A stretch of DNA of 64,000 nucleotides from Comamonas thiooxydans. GTDB lineage: Bacteria; Pseudomonadota; Gammaproteobacteria; Burkholderiales; Burkholderiaceae_C. Numbering within the stretch: the stretch's first letter is position 1; every line of letters begins with the position of its first letter. A model generated the notes under the pieces. It made no database searches and was not told the DNA's origin. It saw nothing but the letters and a program-made list of their open reading frames with translations. Of the stretch, positions 16,610 to 24,761 are shown in pieces. Location: positions 248,001 through 312,000 of the forward strand of contig NZ_BBVD01000003.1 in assembly GCF_000964545.1 (NCBI RefSeq), written 5' to 3'. The position numbers and the translations under genes are program-made.

Positions 16610-17239
16610 TTCGCGTCTCCATTGACACTGCAGCGAACTGTGCCCGATTTATCCAGAACCATTGAGGTTCAACAGCTGCCATAAGTGGCAAGTCCTGTCG
16701 CTGCTTTCTGCTGCAAAAACGGTGTATCAGCGGGCTCTCCCGAGTGAGCGCTTTTAATTGCTTGGCAAACGCGCAGCCATCATTCAGGTCTCCCGGAGGC
16801 GCAACGCAAGTTGCGACATCGCTGTATGACCATGGTCAGGTCATGCTGACGTGGCCGCCTGGATGGATGTGCGGCTACAGCCCTGATCGCCTGAATCACC
16901 AGTAAGAATGCTGGTGATGATTGGCACCTGCTACGGCTAGTACAGATGCCGGCCCTCGAACTTCGGACTCCAGCCCTCCAGCGCATGAACGAGCTGGCTA
17001 TCTTTCAGGACAGCACGGCTCGTCTTCCGGCCGCGTCGTGACAGCCCAGCCCTGCCAGGGCGGCCCGGCCAGGGTGGCCCGGACCGGGTGGCCCGCGCGT
17101 TGTGATTGCAGGAACAAAATGAGCTTGATGCTGTGTCAGCAGCGGACGCAGCACCTGCAGCTCAATCTACAAAAATCGAGCATGGTGGGGCGTCGGGAGC
17201 GACAAGACGTCGAGATGGCTATTGCCGCTGCCTTGCTTG
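16610..17239. other. Intergenic region, no supported gene
   Basis: About 630 bases with stop codons in most frames. A GC-rich segment contains a repeated GGCCCGG/GGTGGCCCGG phrase near its middle. Nothing recognisable as a protein domain or RNA was found; it may be decayed sequence. Confidence 0.4.
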
Positions 17240-17371
17240 CTATTTGCCCATGGCGCCTTTCGACATTCCTTCCTTATCCATGGCGTCCTTGCTCATCTTG
17301 TCCTTGCCCATGTGGTCCCTGGAGGATTCTCCATGCTTCAGGGCAGTTGCAGCACAGCCAAGACCATAGGC
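17240..17371 (-). pseudogene. Possible remnant of an MXKDX-repeat secreted protein
   Basis: The minus strand ends with MGKDKMSKDAMDKEGMSKG AMGK and a stop, the pentapeptide MxKDx repeat of small secreted proteins found near ECF sigma genes. Just before it the frame reads LGCAATALKHGESS, which looks like the tail of a signal peptide, but no proper start and hydrophobic N-terminus are in frame. Probably a degraded gene; an intact short form starting further upstream cannot be fully excluded. Confidence 0.4.
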
Positions 17372-17883
17372 TTTCAGCCTGTTTCTCGAGGGTTCACAGT
17401 CCCTCTTCTTGAACGACAAGACTGTCGAGGATTCACAACTGAACAAAGCTGCAGCTTCCAAGCCTGCGAAGGCTGACTGGCCGGCCACTCTGCTTCCAGC
17501 AACTGGGCTCGCTTAGACGACGGCATCAGAAACGCCTGGTTAGGCGAGCGCTTCAGGCTTGAGCGGGTAAAGGCGGATTGTTCAGATTGCCATCTGCTTC
17601 GCAATCAATGACTACCCGACAACCGTGGTGCAGACATGTATCGCTTTTGGGGCGATGCAGCTCTTCCATAAGCCGCTTGGCCTGGCTGCGCACTGATTTT
17701 CATCGACAACCGCGAGCCGCAGAGATCGGCCCCAGAGACATGTCTATTGGGTGACGCGGCCTGAGCTACGCATGGCCGGCATCGTTGACATCAATAGAGA
17801 TTGAAAACCACGTAGTTACAGCTCTGCTTGGAATAAACCGCTTCGTTGAACTGTTTACAGCAAGTCAACCAAAAGGAGATTCC
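17372..17883. other. Intergenic region upstream of the COG4315-type gene
   Basis: No convincing coding frame. The end of this region carries the AAAGGAG ribosome site for the next gene. A weak ATC-N18-CGTA sequence is present but has the wrong spacing to be called a promoter of the nearby ECF sigma factor. Confidence 0.35.
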
Positions 17884-18273
17884 ATGACCCGCCTCGTTTT
17901 CCTTGCCGCCCTGAACTCGGTGCTGCTGGCGGCCTGTGCCATGACATCCGGGACCCAGGCACAGATGCCAGCCTCCGCCATCAATGGTGTGCTCGCTGGC
18001 CCCAATCAGATGACGCTCTATGTCTTCGACAAGGATGCCGCAGGTTCCGGAAAAAGCGTGTGCAACGGCGTCTGCGCCACGAACTGGCCTCCGTTGATGG
18101 TGGCCTCAGGCAGCGCTGCTAGTGGCGACTGGAGCGTCGTGATCCGCGACAGCGGCGACAAACAATGGGCCTACAAAGGCCGTCCGCTCTACTACTGGTC
18201 CAAAGATGCCAAGCCAGGAGACAAGACGGGAGATGGCTTTCTCAACAACGCCTGGCACACAGCCCGACCCTAA
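17884..18273 (+). CDS. COG4315-type secreted repeat lipoprotein, function unknown
   Basis: About 129 residues. The N-terminus MTRLVFLAALNSVLLAACAM holds a lipobox-like LLAAC, so it is a predicted lipoprotein. Two copies of the secreted-repeat motif are visible: MTLYVFDKDAAGSGKSVC NGVCATNWPP, and WAYKGRPLYYWSKDAKPGDK TGDG. These are typical of the COG4315 family, found in stress-linked ECF regulons. Role unknown. The start has a strong AAAGGAG site five bases upstream; the frame upstream of it is not used. The next gene, a catalase-like peroxidase, follows after about 35 bases and is probably cotranscribed. Confidence 0.83.
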   Translation: MTRLVFLAALNSVLLAACAMTSGTQAQMPASAINGVLAGPNQMTLYVFDKDAAGSGKSVCNGVCATNWPPLMVASGSAASGDWSVVIRDSGDKQWAYKGRPLYYWSKDAKPGDKTGDGFLNNAWHTARP

Positions 18274-18307
18274 GAGTCCAAGGTCCGAGCATTGAAAGGA
18301 AGAAACA

Positions 18308-19306
18308 ATGAACCGCAGAAAAATAAAGCTCGCAGCGGCTTGCATCATGGCGCTGCCCCCGGTGTTCCTCCAGGCTGCAGAACCTGAAGTGACGGCACCC
18401 GAGGTGGTCCAGGCTCTGGAGGGCACCTTTGGCGTGCACCAGGGACAGCGCCGCAATCACATCAAAGGAAGCTGCGCGATCGGCGAATTCGTCGGCACCT
18501 CTGAGGCGGCCGGCTACTCGCGCTCCATCTTGTTCACAGGCAAAGTCGTTCCGGTAATCGCCCGCTTCTCTCTGGCAGGCGGCAATCCCAAGGCCCCTGA
18601 TGCCGCCAGGAGCGCACGTGGCATGGCGCTGCAATTCAAGCTACCGCAGGGGCAGTTGCAGCAGATGTCCATGTTGAACACCCCCATGTTCGGTGCATCC
18701 AGCCCCAGGACTTTCCTGGATCTGACTTTGGCCCAGCGCCCGGATCCCGCCACCGGCAAGCCAGATCCGGAAACGCTCAGCGCATTCAAGGCTTCCCATC
18801 CCGACAATCATGCCCAGGCGCAATATTTGGCCAGCCACAACCCGCCGGATAGCTACACCCACAGCGCATTCTTTGGAATTCACACCTTCAAGTTCATCAA
18901 CGCACAAGACAAGGTGACGCCGGTGCGCTGGCGCTTCGTGCCGCAGGAGGGTGAGAAGTCTCTGAGCAACGAAGCATTGAAGACGGCAGATGCCGACTTC
19001 CTGGAGAAAGCCTTGATCGACAGCACGGCGCAAAAGCCGGCTCGCTGGGACATGCTGGTGACTATAGGGCAGCCTGGCGATCCACAGGACGACCCTACGC
19101 AGCCCTGGCCCGCACAGCGGCCCGAGTTCAAGGCCGGTACATTGACGATCACCAGTGCTTCGTCCCAAAAAGCATCCATGTGCGAGTCGATCAACTTTGA
19201 CCCGATGGTCATGGCCGACGGCATTGCGCCGACCAATGATCCCGTGCTCCGCTTTCGCTCCCAGGCCTATGCTGTGTCATTTGGCAAGCGCTTGAGCGGT
19301 CAATGA
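18308..19306 (+). CDS. Periplasmic catalase-like heme peroxidase (SrpA family)
   Basis: About 332 residues, shorter than true catalases (around 480), as in the catalase-family peroxidase/SrpA group. A signal peptide (LAAACIMALPPVFLQAAE) points to the periplasm. The heme-side motifs are RRNHIKGSCAIGEF with the distal His, VIARFSLAGGNPKAPDA, ARGMALQFKLP, AFFGIHTFKFINAQ, and LRFRSQAYAVSFGKRL with the proximal Tyr heme ligand. It should reduce peroxides using an organic donor. AAGGAAG precedes the ATG. It is likely to form an oxidative-stress pair with the preceding lipoprotein. Confidence 0.9.
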   Translation: MNRRKIKLAAACIMALPPVFLQAAEPEVTAPEVVQALEGTFGVHQGQRRNHIKGSCAIGEFVGTSEAAGYSRSILFTGKVVPVIARFSLAGGNPKAPDAARSARGMALQFKLPQGQLQQMSMLNTPMFGASSPRTFLDLTLAQRPDPATGKPDPETLSAFKASHPDNHAQAQYLASHNPPDSYTHSAFFGIHTFKFINAQDKVTPVRWRFVPQEGEKSLSNEALKTADADFLEKALIDSTAQKPARWDMLVTIGQPGDPQDDPTQPWPAQRPEFKAGTLTITSASSQKASMCESINFDPMVMADGIAPTNDPVLRFRSQAYAVSFGKRLSGQ

Positions 19307-19510
19307 ATTCCAGGATCACCTCGGACGGATCAAGACATCCGGGCATCCGAGACTGCGGCCGGCAGACCTTGCAGTTCGCGGCCGAACCAGCCTGTGTGCT
19401 CTGCGCTGCGTACATCCGGCAGAGTGCATAGGGCGAATGCTCGTCTCCTTGCCTCCCTGGCTTTTCAGCATGCGACGACCGAGAACATATGGGTCTTTAT
19501 AGAATCGGGC

Positions 19511-20104
19511 ATGGATATCGACAAGATCAAGGGCCGTCTGGCCTTTCTGCAAGAAGCGGAAAAGCTCAAGAGCGTGCTCCGAAGCGCGCACACATCGACA
19601 GGCAGGACGGAGAGCACCGCCGAACATACTTGGCATCTGTGCCTGATGGCGATGACATTCGAGGACGAACTGGCCGGCATGGACATGCTCAAGCTGCTGA
19701 AAATGTGCCTTGTGCATGATTTGGGCGAAGCGATTCACGGAGACATTCCTGCCATCGAGAAAGACCAGCATCCTGACAAAAGCGAGCAGGAAAAGGCCGA
19801 TCTGCTGCATCTCACACGCTCGCTCGATAAGTCGCACCAAGCCGAGATCCTTGCGCTTTGGCAGGAGTATGAGGATGCCGCATCGCCCGAAGCCAAAGCC
19901 GTGAAGGCACTGGACAAGCTGGAGACCATTCTTCAGCACAACCAGGGAGCCAACCCGGCCGACTTCGACTACGGGTTCAATCTGACCTACGGTCAGAAGC
20001 ACACCAGCGCCGAACCTCTGTTTTCATTGATGCGCAAAATCCTCGACGAAGGCACACGCCAGAGAATGGCCGAAGCCTCCCGCAATCCTGGCCAGTCGCT
20101 CTAG
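19511..20104 (+). CDS. HD-domain phosphohydrolase (YfbR-like 5'-nucleotidase type)
   Basis: About 197 residues. The metal-binding HD signature is complete: STAEHTWHLCLMA, then CLVHDLGEAIHGDIPAI, and a later Asp in KAVKALDKLETIL. The N-terminus FLQEAEKLKSVLRSAHTSTG RTESTAEH is the pattern of YfbR-like HD_3 enzymes, which remove phosphate from 5'-deoxynucleotides. The exact substrate cannot be fixed. The ATG before MDIDKIKGRL was chosen; the frame upstream is unrelated to the family. It is not obviously in an operon. Confidence 0.85.
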   Translation: MDIDKIKGRLAFLQEAEKLKSVLRSAHTSTGRTESTAEHTWHLCLMAMTFEDELAGMDMLKLLKMCLVHDLGEAIHGDIPAIEKDQHPDKSEQEKADLLHLTRSLDKSHQAEILALWQEYEDAASPEAKAVKALDKLETILQHNQGANPADFDYGFNLTYGQKHTSAEPLFSLMRKILDEGTRQRMAEASRNPGQSL

Positions 20105-20407
20105 GCCACCGTCAAGCGACTGCCAGCAAGGCATTTCGTGTCTGAGAGTGAGTGTTGCAAAGCAGCCCTTGCTCGTCGCAATCGAGCTGCTGCATCGTGC
20201 CCGGATGAGCAGCAGCGTACGGGAATCGACGATCACAGAAGTTGGAATGGTTTGACTGCTCCCCAAAACCTGACTCTTTGATTTTTCATGCGACGTCGGT
20301 CGAGCACAGCCGCGGCTTTGAGCCAGAAGTTTGCGGCCGCAAACCTCAGCCTCTGGACAGATATGCAGCGGCACCATCGAATCGAAACGTCAGCAGCACT
20401 CCTACCT
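20105..20407. other. Intergenic region, no supported gene
   Basis: About 300 bases without a recognisable protein or RNA. It precedes a short DUF1428 3' fragment. Confidence 0.35.
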
Positions 20408-20461
20408 GGCAAACGCATGATCTTTGGGGGCTTCGAGCCGTCCGTCGAAGTGAAGACCTGA
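20408..20461 (+). pseudogene. 3' fragment of a DUF1428 gene
   Basis: Translates as GKRMIFGGFEPSVEVKT then stop. The last 18 codons of the intact DUF1428 gene at about 33.4 kb read GKRMIFGGFEQVVEVKP then stop. By eye 46 of 54 nucleotides agree. Nothing upstream resembles the rest of the gene, so this is an isolated tail left by deletion or recombination. Confidence 0.65.
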
Positions 20462-20603
20462 CGCCAGCCTTCGGGCCTCGCTGCCCGTGACCCGCTCAAG
20501 CATGCCGGTCATCTCCTTGCTCAAACTTGGCCAGACAAGAGCAGCGCTCGCAGCTTGCCTGCAGAAAGCATGCCGCCTGCGTCTGGCGAAGATGTCGCAT
20601 AAC

Positions 20604-21517
20604 TTAGCGGGGAACCTGTGATTCGGAGATTGCATTGCTGGCCGCCGAATCAAGGCAGACTTGGCTTTTCGCAGGAGTCTCAACACTCGGCTCACCGGAA
20701 TGCCAGAAGGCTCTCACAGTATCGAGCATGGCGGGCTTTCGCTGCGGCGGCGCTGCCGTGATGCTGCCAAGGCTGATGAATCCGGCCAGATACTCGGTGG
20801 ACTCTATCCCCAGTTCAGCACAAAGTAAAACGTCGAAGCAGCGCTCTCCGCTGAGCATGATGGCAAGCCGAGTTGATGCGCGGCATTCAGCAGGTTGCCC
20901 AGTGCTGAGCCGGCTGCCAGCCATTGTTCACGCTCCGGCACCCGCATGCGCAGCTTGGGCGACATGATGAAAGCGAGCAAAGTCGGGCTGCGTGTGGCGT
21001 GCTCACGCGCACGCCTGAGGTCCTCAGTGGAGGCTAGAGGGTCGCGGCGCAATTTCTCCTGTTCGAATAAATCTGCCAGCCGCGCTCGAGAATCCGCGGG
21101 AAACACCAGCACACGCCAAGGATGTAGACCACCATGATCTGGTGCGCTCAACGCCGCCTCGATCATCAGGTCGATCTCCTGGCTGTCCGCTCCCGGAGCC
21201 TCAAGTCGCTTCGGTGAGACGGAGCGTCGATCCAGAAGAGGGGCAATCGCCTTTCTGCTGTTCGAAACCGCAAATACATGCTTGAGGGTGGAAATGGCCT
21301 CCGACAAGCCTTGGGCCCAGACAACGACCTTCTCGCCTTCAGTCGTGAACCCCCGAAAGACTGTCCCGGTTTTCACCAGGGAACAGCCGTACTCGCGTTC
21401 GGCTTCTGCCACAGCTTTCTTCAGCTGCGCTTGAGAGATTTGACATGCAATTGCTGCTGCCGCCCAGTCCTGCTCCCGATGGAGGGCCAACAGGTAGGAA
21501 ATGTGATCTTGCTTCAC
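20604..21517 (-). pseudogene. LysR-type HTH fused to a nitroreductase domain, frameshifted
   Basis: The N-terminal ~85 residues resemble a LysR DNA-binding domain (YLLALHREQDWAAAAIACQI, SQAQLKKAVAEAEREYG, FTTEGEKVV). From about residue 90 a nitroreductase domain follows: PLLDRRSVSPKRLEAPG, MIEAALSAPDHGGLHPWRVL, EQWLAAGSALGNLLNAAHQL with FMN-binding features. The frame then goes wrong at about 20861-20870; in the next frame the domain continues as IMLSGERCFDVLLCAELG and AGFISLGSITAAPPQRKPA. One missing base (GGCTTGCC for GGCTTGGCC) explains it. Either a true pseudogene or a sequencing error. The intact product would be a DNA-binding flavoprotein. Confidence 0.7.
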
Positions 21518-21712
21518 TAAAGCCCTCTACTAAACATGATCGTCGCGAAGTACGAACAAGGCATTGATTATTCGAACCAGCTTATGAGCGGTGATCTGGG
21601 CGAGCCGTGTTCGTCATGTCTTTGCACATAGAGCGCACACCTTCTTGAATCGATGTCTGTCCTTGCAAAGCCGCGCCTGCTTGCGCAAATCTTTGAGGGG
21701 AAGATGGGACGT

Positions 21713-21997
21713 TCAGTCTGCAGCCCCTGAATATCGAACCAAGGGACGCAGCATGGGTTTGAGCGGATCAGGCGTGTTGTCCAATTCGGACAGCGCATCC
21801 GCCTGTTCATACAAAGCAGCAGTCACGCCCGGTGAGTACGCCTGGTGCAGGTTGGCCACTTCAAGGCGGGTATACAGAGCAGACGCGATGGCCTTGCGGT
21901 GCTCTGGCCGCTCGAGATGGAGCCCCCAGATTGACTCCTCCAACAGTATTTCCAGCACTTGCAGCCGCTCTTCAACGTTGAGCTTTTCGCTTCCCAT
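21713..21997 (-). CDS. Small hypothetical protein
   Basis: About 94 residues, mostly helical and acidic (NVEERLQVLEILLEESIWGL, RPEHRKAIASALYTRLEVAN, LSELDNTPDPLKPM), no signal peptide and no membrane helix. No family recognised. A weak GAGA ribosome site precedes the ATG. A 24-bp ModE-like operator lies about 105 bases upstream and would be placed to control this gene, which is the only gene reading away from it. Confidence 0.5.
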   Translation of the reverse strand: MGSEKLNVEERLQVLEILLEESIWGLHLERPEHRKAIASALYTRLEVANLHQAYSPGVTAALYEQADALSELDNTPDPLKPMLRPLVRYSGAAD

Positions 21998-22101
21998 ATA
22001 GGTCTCAATTCACATAAGCACAAGAGTTCGGGAGACAGTGGCAGATGGAAGCAGGAGGAGCCGCTGCGCGCCAACTAGACGAAGTCTGCCATGCCAGCCT
22101 T

Positions 22102-22125
22102 CGTTATATTTAAGTATATATTACG
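22102..22125. promoter_or_regulatory. ModE-type operator, orphan
   Basis: Left half CGTTATATT, six-base centre TAAGTA, right half TATATTACG. This has the 9-6-9 layout of the ModE box and differs from the E. coli type consensus (halves CGNTATATA and TATATAACG) at only two or so positions. It extends outward as CTTCG...CGAAG. It lies in the gap between the small hypothetical gene and the short ModE-like gene, in the AT-rich part. Confidence 0.6.
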
Positions 22126-22376
22126 AAGAGATGAGCCACCCACTGAATATGGTGGGTGAGAATTGGGCAGCACTGCTTGCTCATGGTTTGCGAGAAGCAG
22201 GCCAGCGTTTCTGACGGAATTGATGCGATGCCTTCAGCGCCCTGCCCTCGTGGTGACGGGGAGGCGATGAGCGTTAAGCGATGAAACTCGTACTTGAGCC
22301 GCAGCACGAAGCTCAATGCCATGAGAGATTCTTTGCACTACGCCACTGCGTGCAAGTGCCTGTGCCGTCAGCCTAC

Positions 22377-22757
22377 CTAGCTGCTATGGACCAAGGCGAC
22401 CAGCTTGTCCAGATCGGCTTGACATGCCCGAAGAGCATGTTGCTCGATACGCCTATACAGAGCAATCACCAGATGCCCCGTTTCAGTGAGCTCCGTACCA
22501 CCTCCATGAGAGCCGCCCGTCGATGTGATCACCGCCGGCTTATTCAGCGCATGATTGATGCCATCGACCAGCAACCAGGCCCGGCGGTAGGACATGCCCA
22601 GGGATTTGGCTGCCGCAGCAATGGATTTGGTTTCGTTAATGGTCTCCAGGAGTTCGATTTTCCCAGGGCCGATGGCAATGATGTCACCGGCCATAACACG
22701 CATGCGCAGCTTCACTTGTGGTGAAGCGAGATTGGAGCGTGAAGGTGTATTGGACAT
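22377..22757 (-). CDS. Stand-alone ModE-type winged-helix regulator
   Basis: About 126 residues comprising only the ModE N-terminal DNA-binding domain: GPGKIELLETINETKSIAAA AKSLGMSYRRAWLLVDGIN, then VITSTGGSHGGGTELTETGH and a short dimerisation helix (IALYRRIEQHALRA). The TOBE/MOP molybdate-binding domains of full ModE are absent, so it may respond to another signal or act as a dominant partner of the full-length ModE at about 50 kb. A ModE-like box lies about 250 bases downstream of its stop. No promoter box is seen in front of it. Confidence 0.88.
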   Translation of the reverse strand: MSNTPSRSNLASPQVKLRMRVMAGDIIAIGPGKIELLETINETKSIAAAAKSLGMSYRRAWLLVDGINHALNKPAVITSTGGSHGGGTELTETGHLVIALYRRIEQHALRACQADLDKLVALVHSS

Positions 22758-23538
22758 GTGGTTTGAAAACGCAAGATGTGAAGTTACTGAAGGCTCAGCG
22801 TAACCACGTCGCCCTGGGCGGAACTATTTCGGCACAGCACGGATTATGACGATGGCTGAAGCCTCAAGTCCGAAGCATCAGCGTAGTCAACAGGCTCGGT
22901 TCATATGGTCGGAGTGCCAGAACCGCTGAACATCGAGGCTGAATGCGCGGCAATAGGCCTTCAGCTCTTTTGCGTGAGCCCTGACCGCGGACTTTGCCGT
23001 GAATCATTTGCTCGCTCGTGACTGCGCAGCCCCCGGAGCCGTGGCTCAGCTGAGCGCTGTGAAATGATGGCCGACAGGCCGCGACGTGACCATGAGCAGC
23101 TCCAATCGCGGCAAAGCCGTCTCCTGGCACAGGACTGCATTGTGTCGATATGCGACAGCCGCAAAACCAGCCCTTGTTGCCAATCGACTCTGCGATCTGC
23201 TGATTCCAGCGCTTCACTCCATATCGGAGCCTGTGACGCCGCATACTGGAGCAAATTGCAGGCTCTGCAACCTCGAGCTTGGCAAACGTGCCTCCCTGGC
23301 GCCTTTTGGCTCCAGGTTGTCGAGAACCGGCAGCTACCATGAGCTGCGCACACAGACATTAGCTTTAGCATTGGCATGGCTTGTAAACCCAATCTGCCTG
23401 CAATAGGCTTTGATACCTCCTGTCAACATCTGTGAAGTGCGCATGGTGGATCATCACAGCCCAATTCAGGAGGCTCGTCCCTGATGACGCGTGCGATGTC
23501 AGCGGCGGTGTGTAAGGGTCGCGCGCAAGGAGACTCTG
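22758..23538. other. Intergenic region, no supported gene
   Basis: About 780 bases. Several frames stay open for 100-150 codons on the minus strand but lack hydrophobic patterning, motifs or ribosome sites. The right end provides the AAGGAGA ribosome site of the cupin gene. It may hold decayed sequence. Confidence 0.35.
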
Positions 23539-24000
23539 ATGTCTCATTTCTCGTTCGCTCGTTCGGCCAGCCTCGTCGCGCTGGCAGTGATTCCTATGGC
23601 ATCCTGGGCCATCCACGGCACCGAAGGTGTCGAGTGGGGAGCACCGCCTCCGGTTCTCGCCAAAGGAGCCAAGTTCGCGGTACTCCTAGGTGATCCCAAT
23701 CAACCCGGCCCCTATGTGGTGCGTCTGTCCGTGCCCGCCGGCTATCGCGTCTTGCCGCATTGGCACAGTCAAGCCGAGAACGTGACCGTCATTTCGGGCA
23801 CGGTCATGATCGGGATGGGCGACAAGTGGGACTCGAAGGCACTCAAAGTCCAAAAAGCCGGCAGCTTCGGTTCGATTCCGGCCAAGGCCAATCACTTCGC
23901 CATGTTCAAGGTTCCAACAGTGATCCAGATCCACGGGGAAGGCCCATTCGACCTGAACTACGTCGACCCGGCAGATGATCCGCAGAAGGCGCACAAGTAA
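23539..24000 (+). CDS. Secreted cupin-domain protein
   Basis: About 153 residues with a signal peptide (SFARSASLVALAVIPMASWA). The cupin barrel motifs are VLPHWHSQAENVTVISGTV with the metal-binding His pair and Glu, and later NHFAMFKVPTVIQIHGEGPF with another His. The family holds a metal in the barrel but ranges from enzymes to binding proteins, so no reaction can be assigned. The ribosome site AAGGAGA before the ATG decides the start. It stands alone between two non-coding stretches. Confidence 0.85.
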   Translation: MSHFSFARSASLVALAVIPMASWAIHGTEGVEWGAPPPVLAKGAKFAVLLGDPNQPGPYVVRLSVPAGYRVLPHWHSQAENVTVISGTVMIGMGDKWDSKALKVQKAGSFGSIPAKANHFAMFKVPTVIQIHGEGPFDLNYVDPADDPQKAHK

Positions 24001-24126
24001 ATCCAGGTTGCACACCCAGCGTGCTCTCGGCGGAGCCGCTGGCGTGCCCCCTCGCACAGGGCAAGCGCATCAGGAACAGGTTGGCAGATGCCATCGCCCC
24101 CGGTCAGCATCGTAGATACAAGGCAT

Positions 24127-24157
24127 TTGACATTCTCATGATGTCAGGGTTGAGACT
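24127..24157 (+). promoter_or_regulatory. MerR/CueR-like promoter for the HMA protein
   Basis: TTGACA and GAGACT separated by 19 bases, the elongated spacer seen in MerR-family controlled promoters. An inverted repeat TGACAT-N7-ATGTCA lies across the -35 and spacer. It starts about 60 bases before the copper-chaperone-like gene. No merR-type gene is in the window. Confidence 0.4.
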
Positions 24158-24185
24158 TGACTCACAACCTTGAAAGGAGCATGCA

Positions 24186-24491
24186 ATGACTGCTTTTCGT
24201 GTGACCGACATGACATGCGGTGGCTGCGCGGGGCGCATCAAACGATCAATTGTGGCCATGGATGACAAGGCCTGCATCGAGTTTGAGCTCAAGGAGCGAA
24301 CCGTGCTTATCTCGGGAACCGCATCTGACGCCGAGTTTGCAGAGGCCATCCAGGATGCGGGTTATACGCCTGAGCTGATTGAACCGCCCCCCGCCCTGGC
24401 AGGCAATGCAGGCCCAGATACTGCTCGATGCAAATGTCGGGCGCCACATCCCGGTGTTTCATGCTGCGGTGGCGATGATGCACCCTCATGA
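24186..24491 (+). CDS. Heavy-metal-associated (HMA) domain protein, copper-chaperone-like
   Basis: About 101 residues. Residues 1-70 form the ferredoxin-like HMA fold with the metal-binding loop MTCGGCAGRIKRSI and EFAEAIQDAGYTPELIE at the end. Unlike plain CopZ proteins (about 65-70 residues) it carries a 30-residue tail with extra cysteines, CKCRAPHPGVSCCGGDD, that could bind additional metal. It probably delivers or buffers Cu(I). AAAGGAGC precedes the ATG. No P-type ATPase is next to it. Confidence 0.85.
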   Translation: MTAFRVTDMTCGGCAGRIKRSIVAMDDKACIEFELKERTVLISGTASDAEFAEAIQDAGYTPELIEPPPALAGNAGPDTARCKCRAPHPGVSCCGGDDAPS

Positions 24492-24648
24492 GCGGCTCGG
24501 GTAACGAGGAGACCGATTGAGCCAGGGATCTCGCCAGAGCGATCGGTTCACCCTCCTGAAGTGCTGGTGCATCCAGCGTGCTCGTCATTTGCTGGAACTC
24601 CCGGCGCTTCACACTGCGATTGCAACCCCGGTGATCTCCGATGGATGC

Positions 24649-24684
24649 AATGAAAGCGGCCTGAAAGCCAGGCTTTCATTTTAG
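24649..24684. terminator. Stem-loop terminator between convergent genes
   Basis: AATGAAAGC and GCTTTCATT form a 9-bp stem followed by TTTTAG on the plus strand. It lies between the convergent HMA and DUF4382 genes and may serve the plus-strand transcript best. Confidence 0.5.
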
Positions 24685-24761
24685 GAAGCAGGCGACAGCA
24701 CGATCTGGGCATGGATACGGAATGCCACGAGCAGCATTCCGACCCATTGCCCAGTTTTTCC

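Noticed and set aside
17800..17880. ATC-N18-CGTA before the COG4315-type gene as an ECF promoter
   Set aside because: The spacing is one or two bases off and the -35 box is incomplete compared with the two good divergent copies at 15.0-15.1 kb.
22864..23400. Minus-strand frames with similar KAYCR-like phrases near 22.93 and 23.40 kb
   Set aside because: The shared part is only about a dozen bases and no family or ribosome site supports a gene; it may be chance or decayed sequence.
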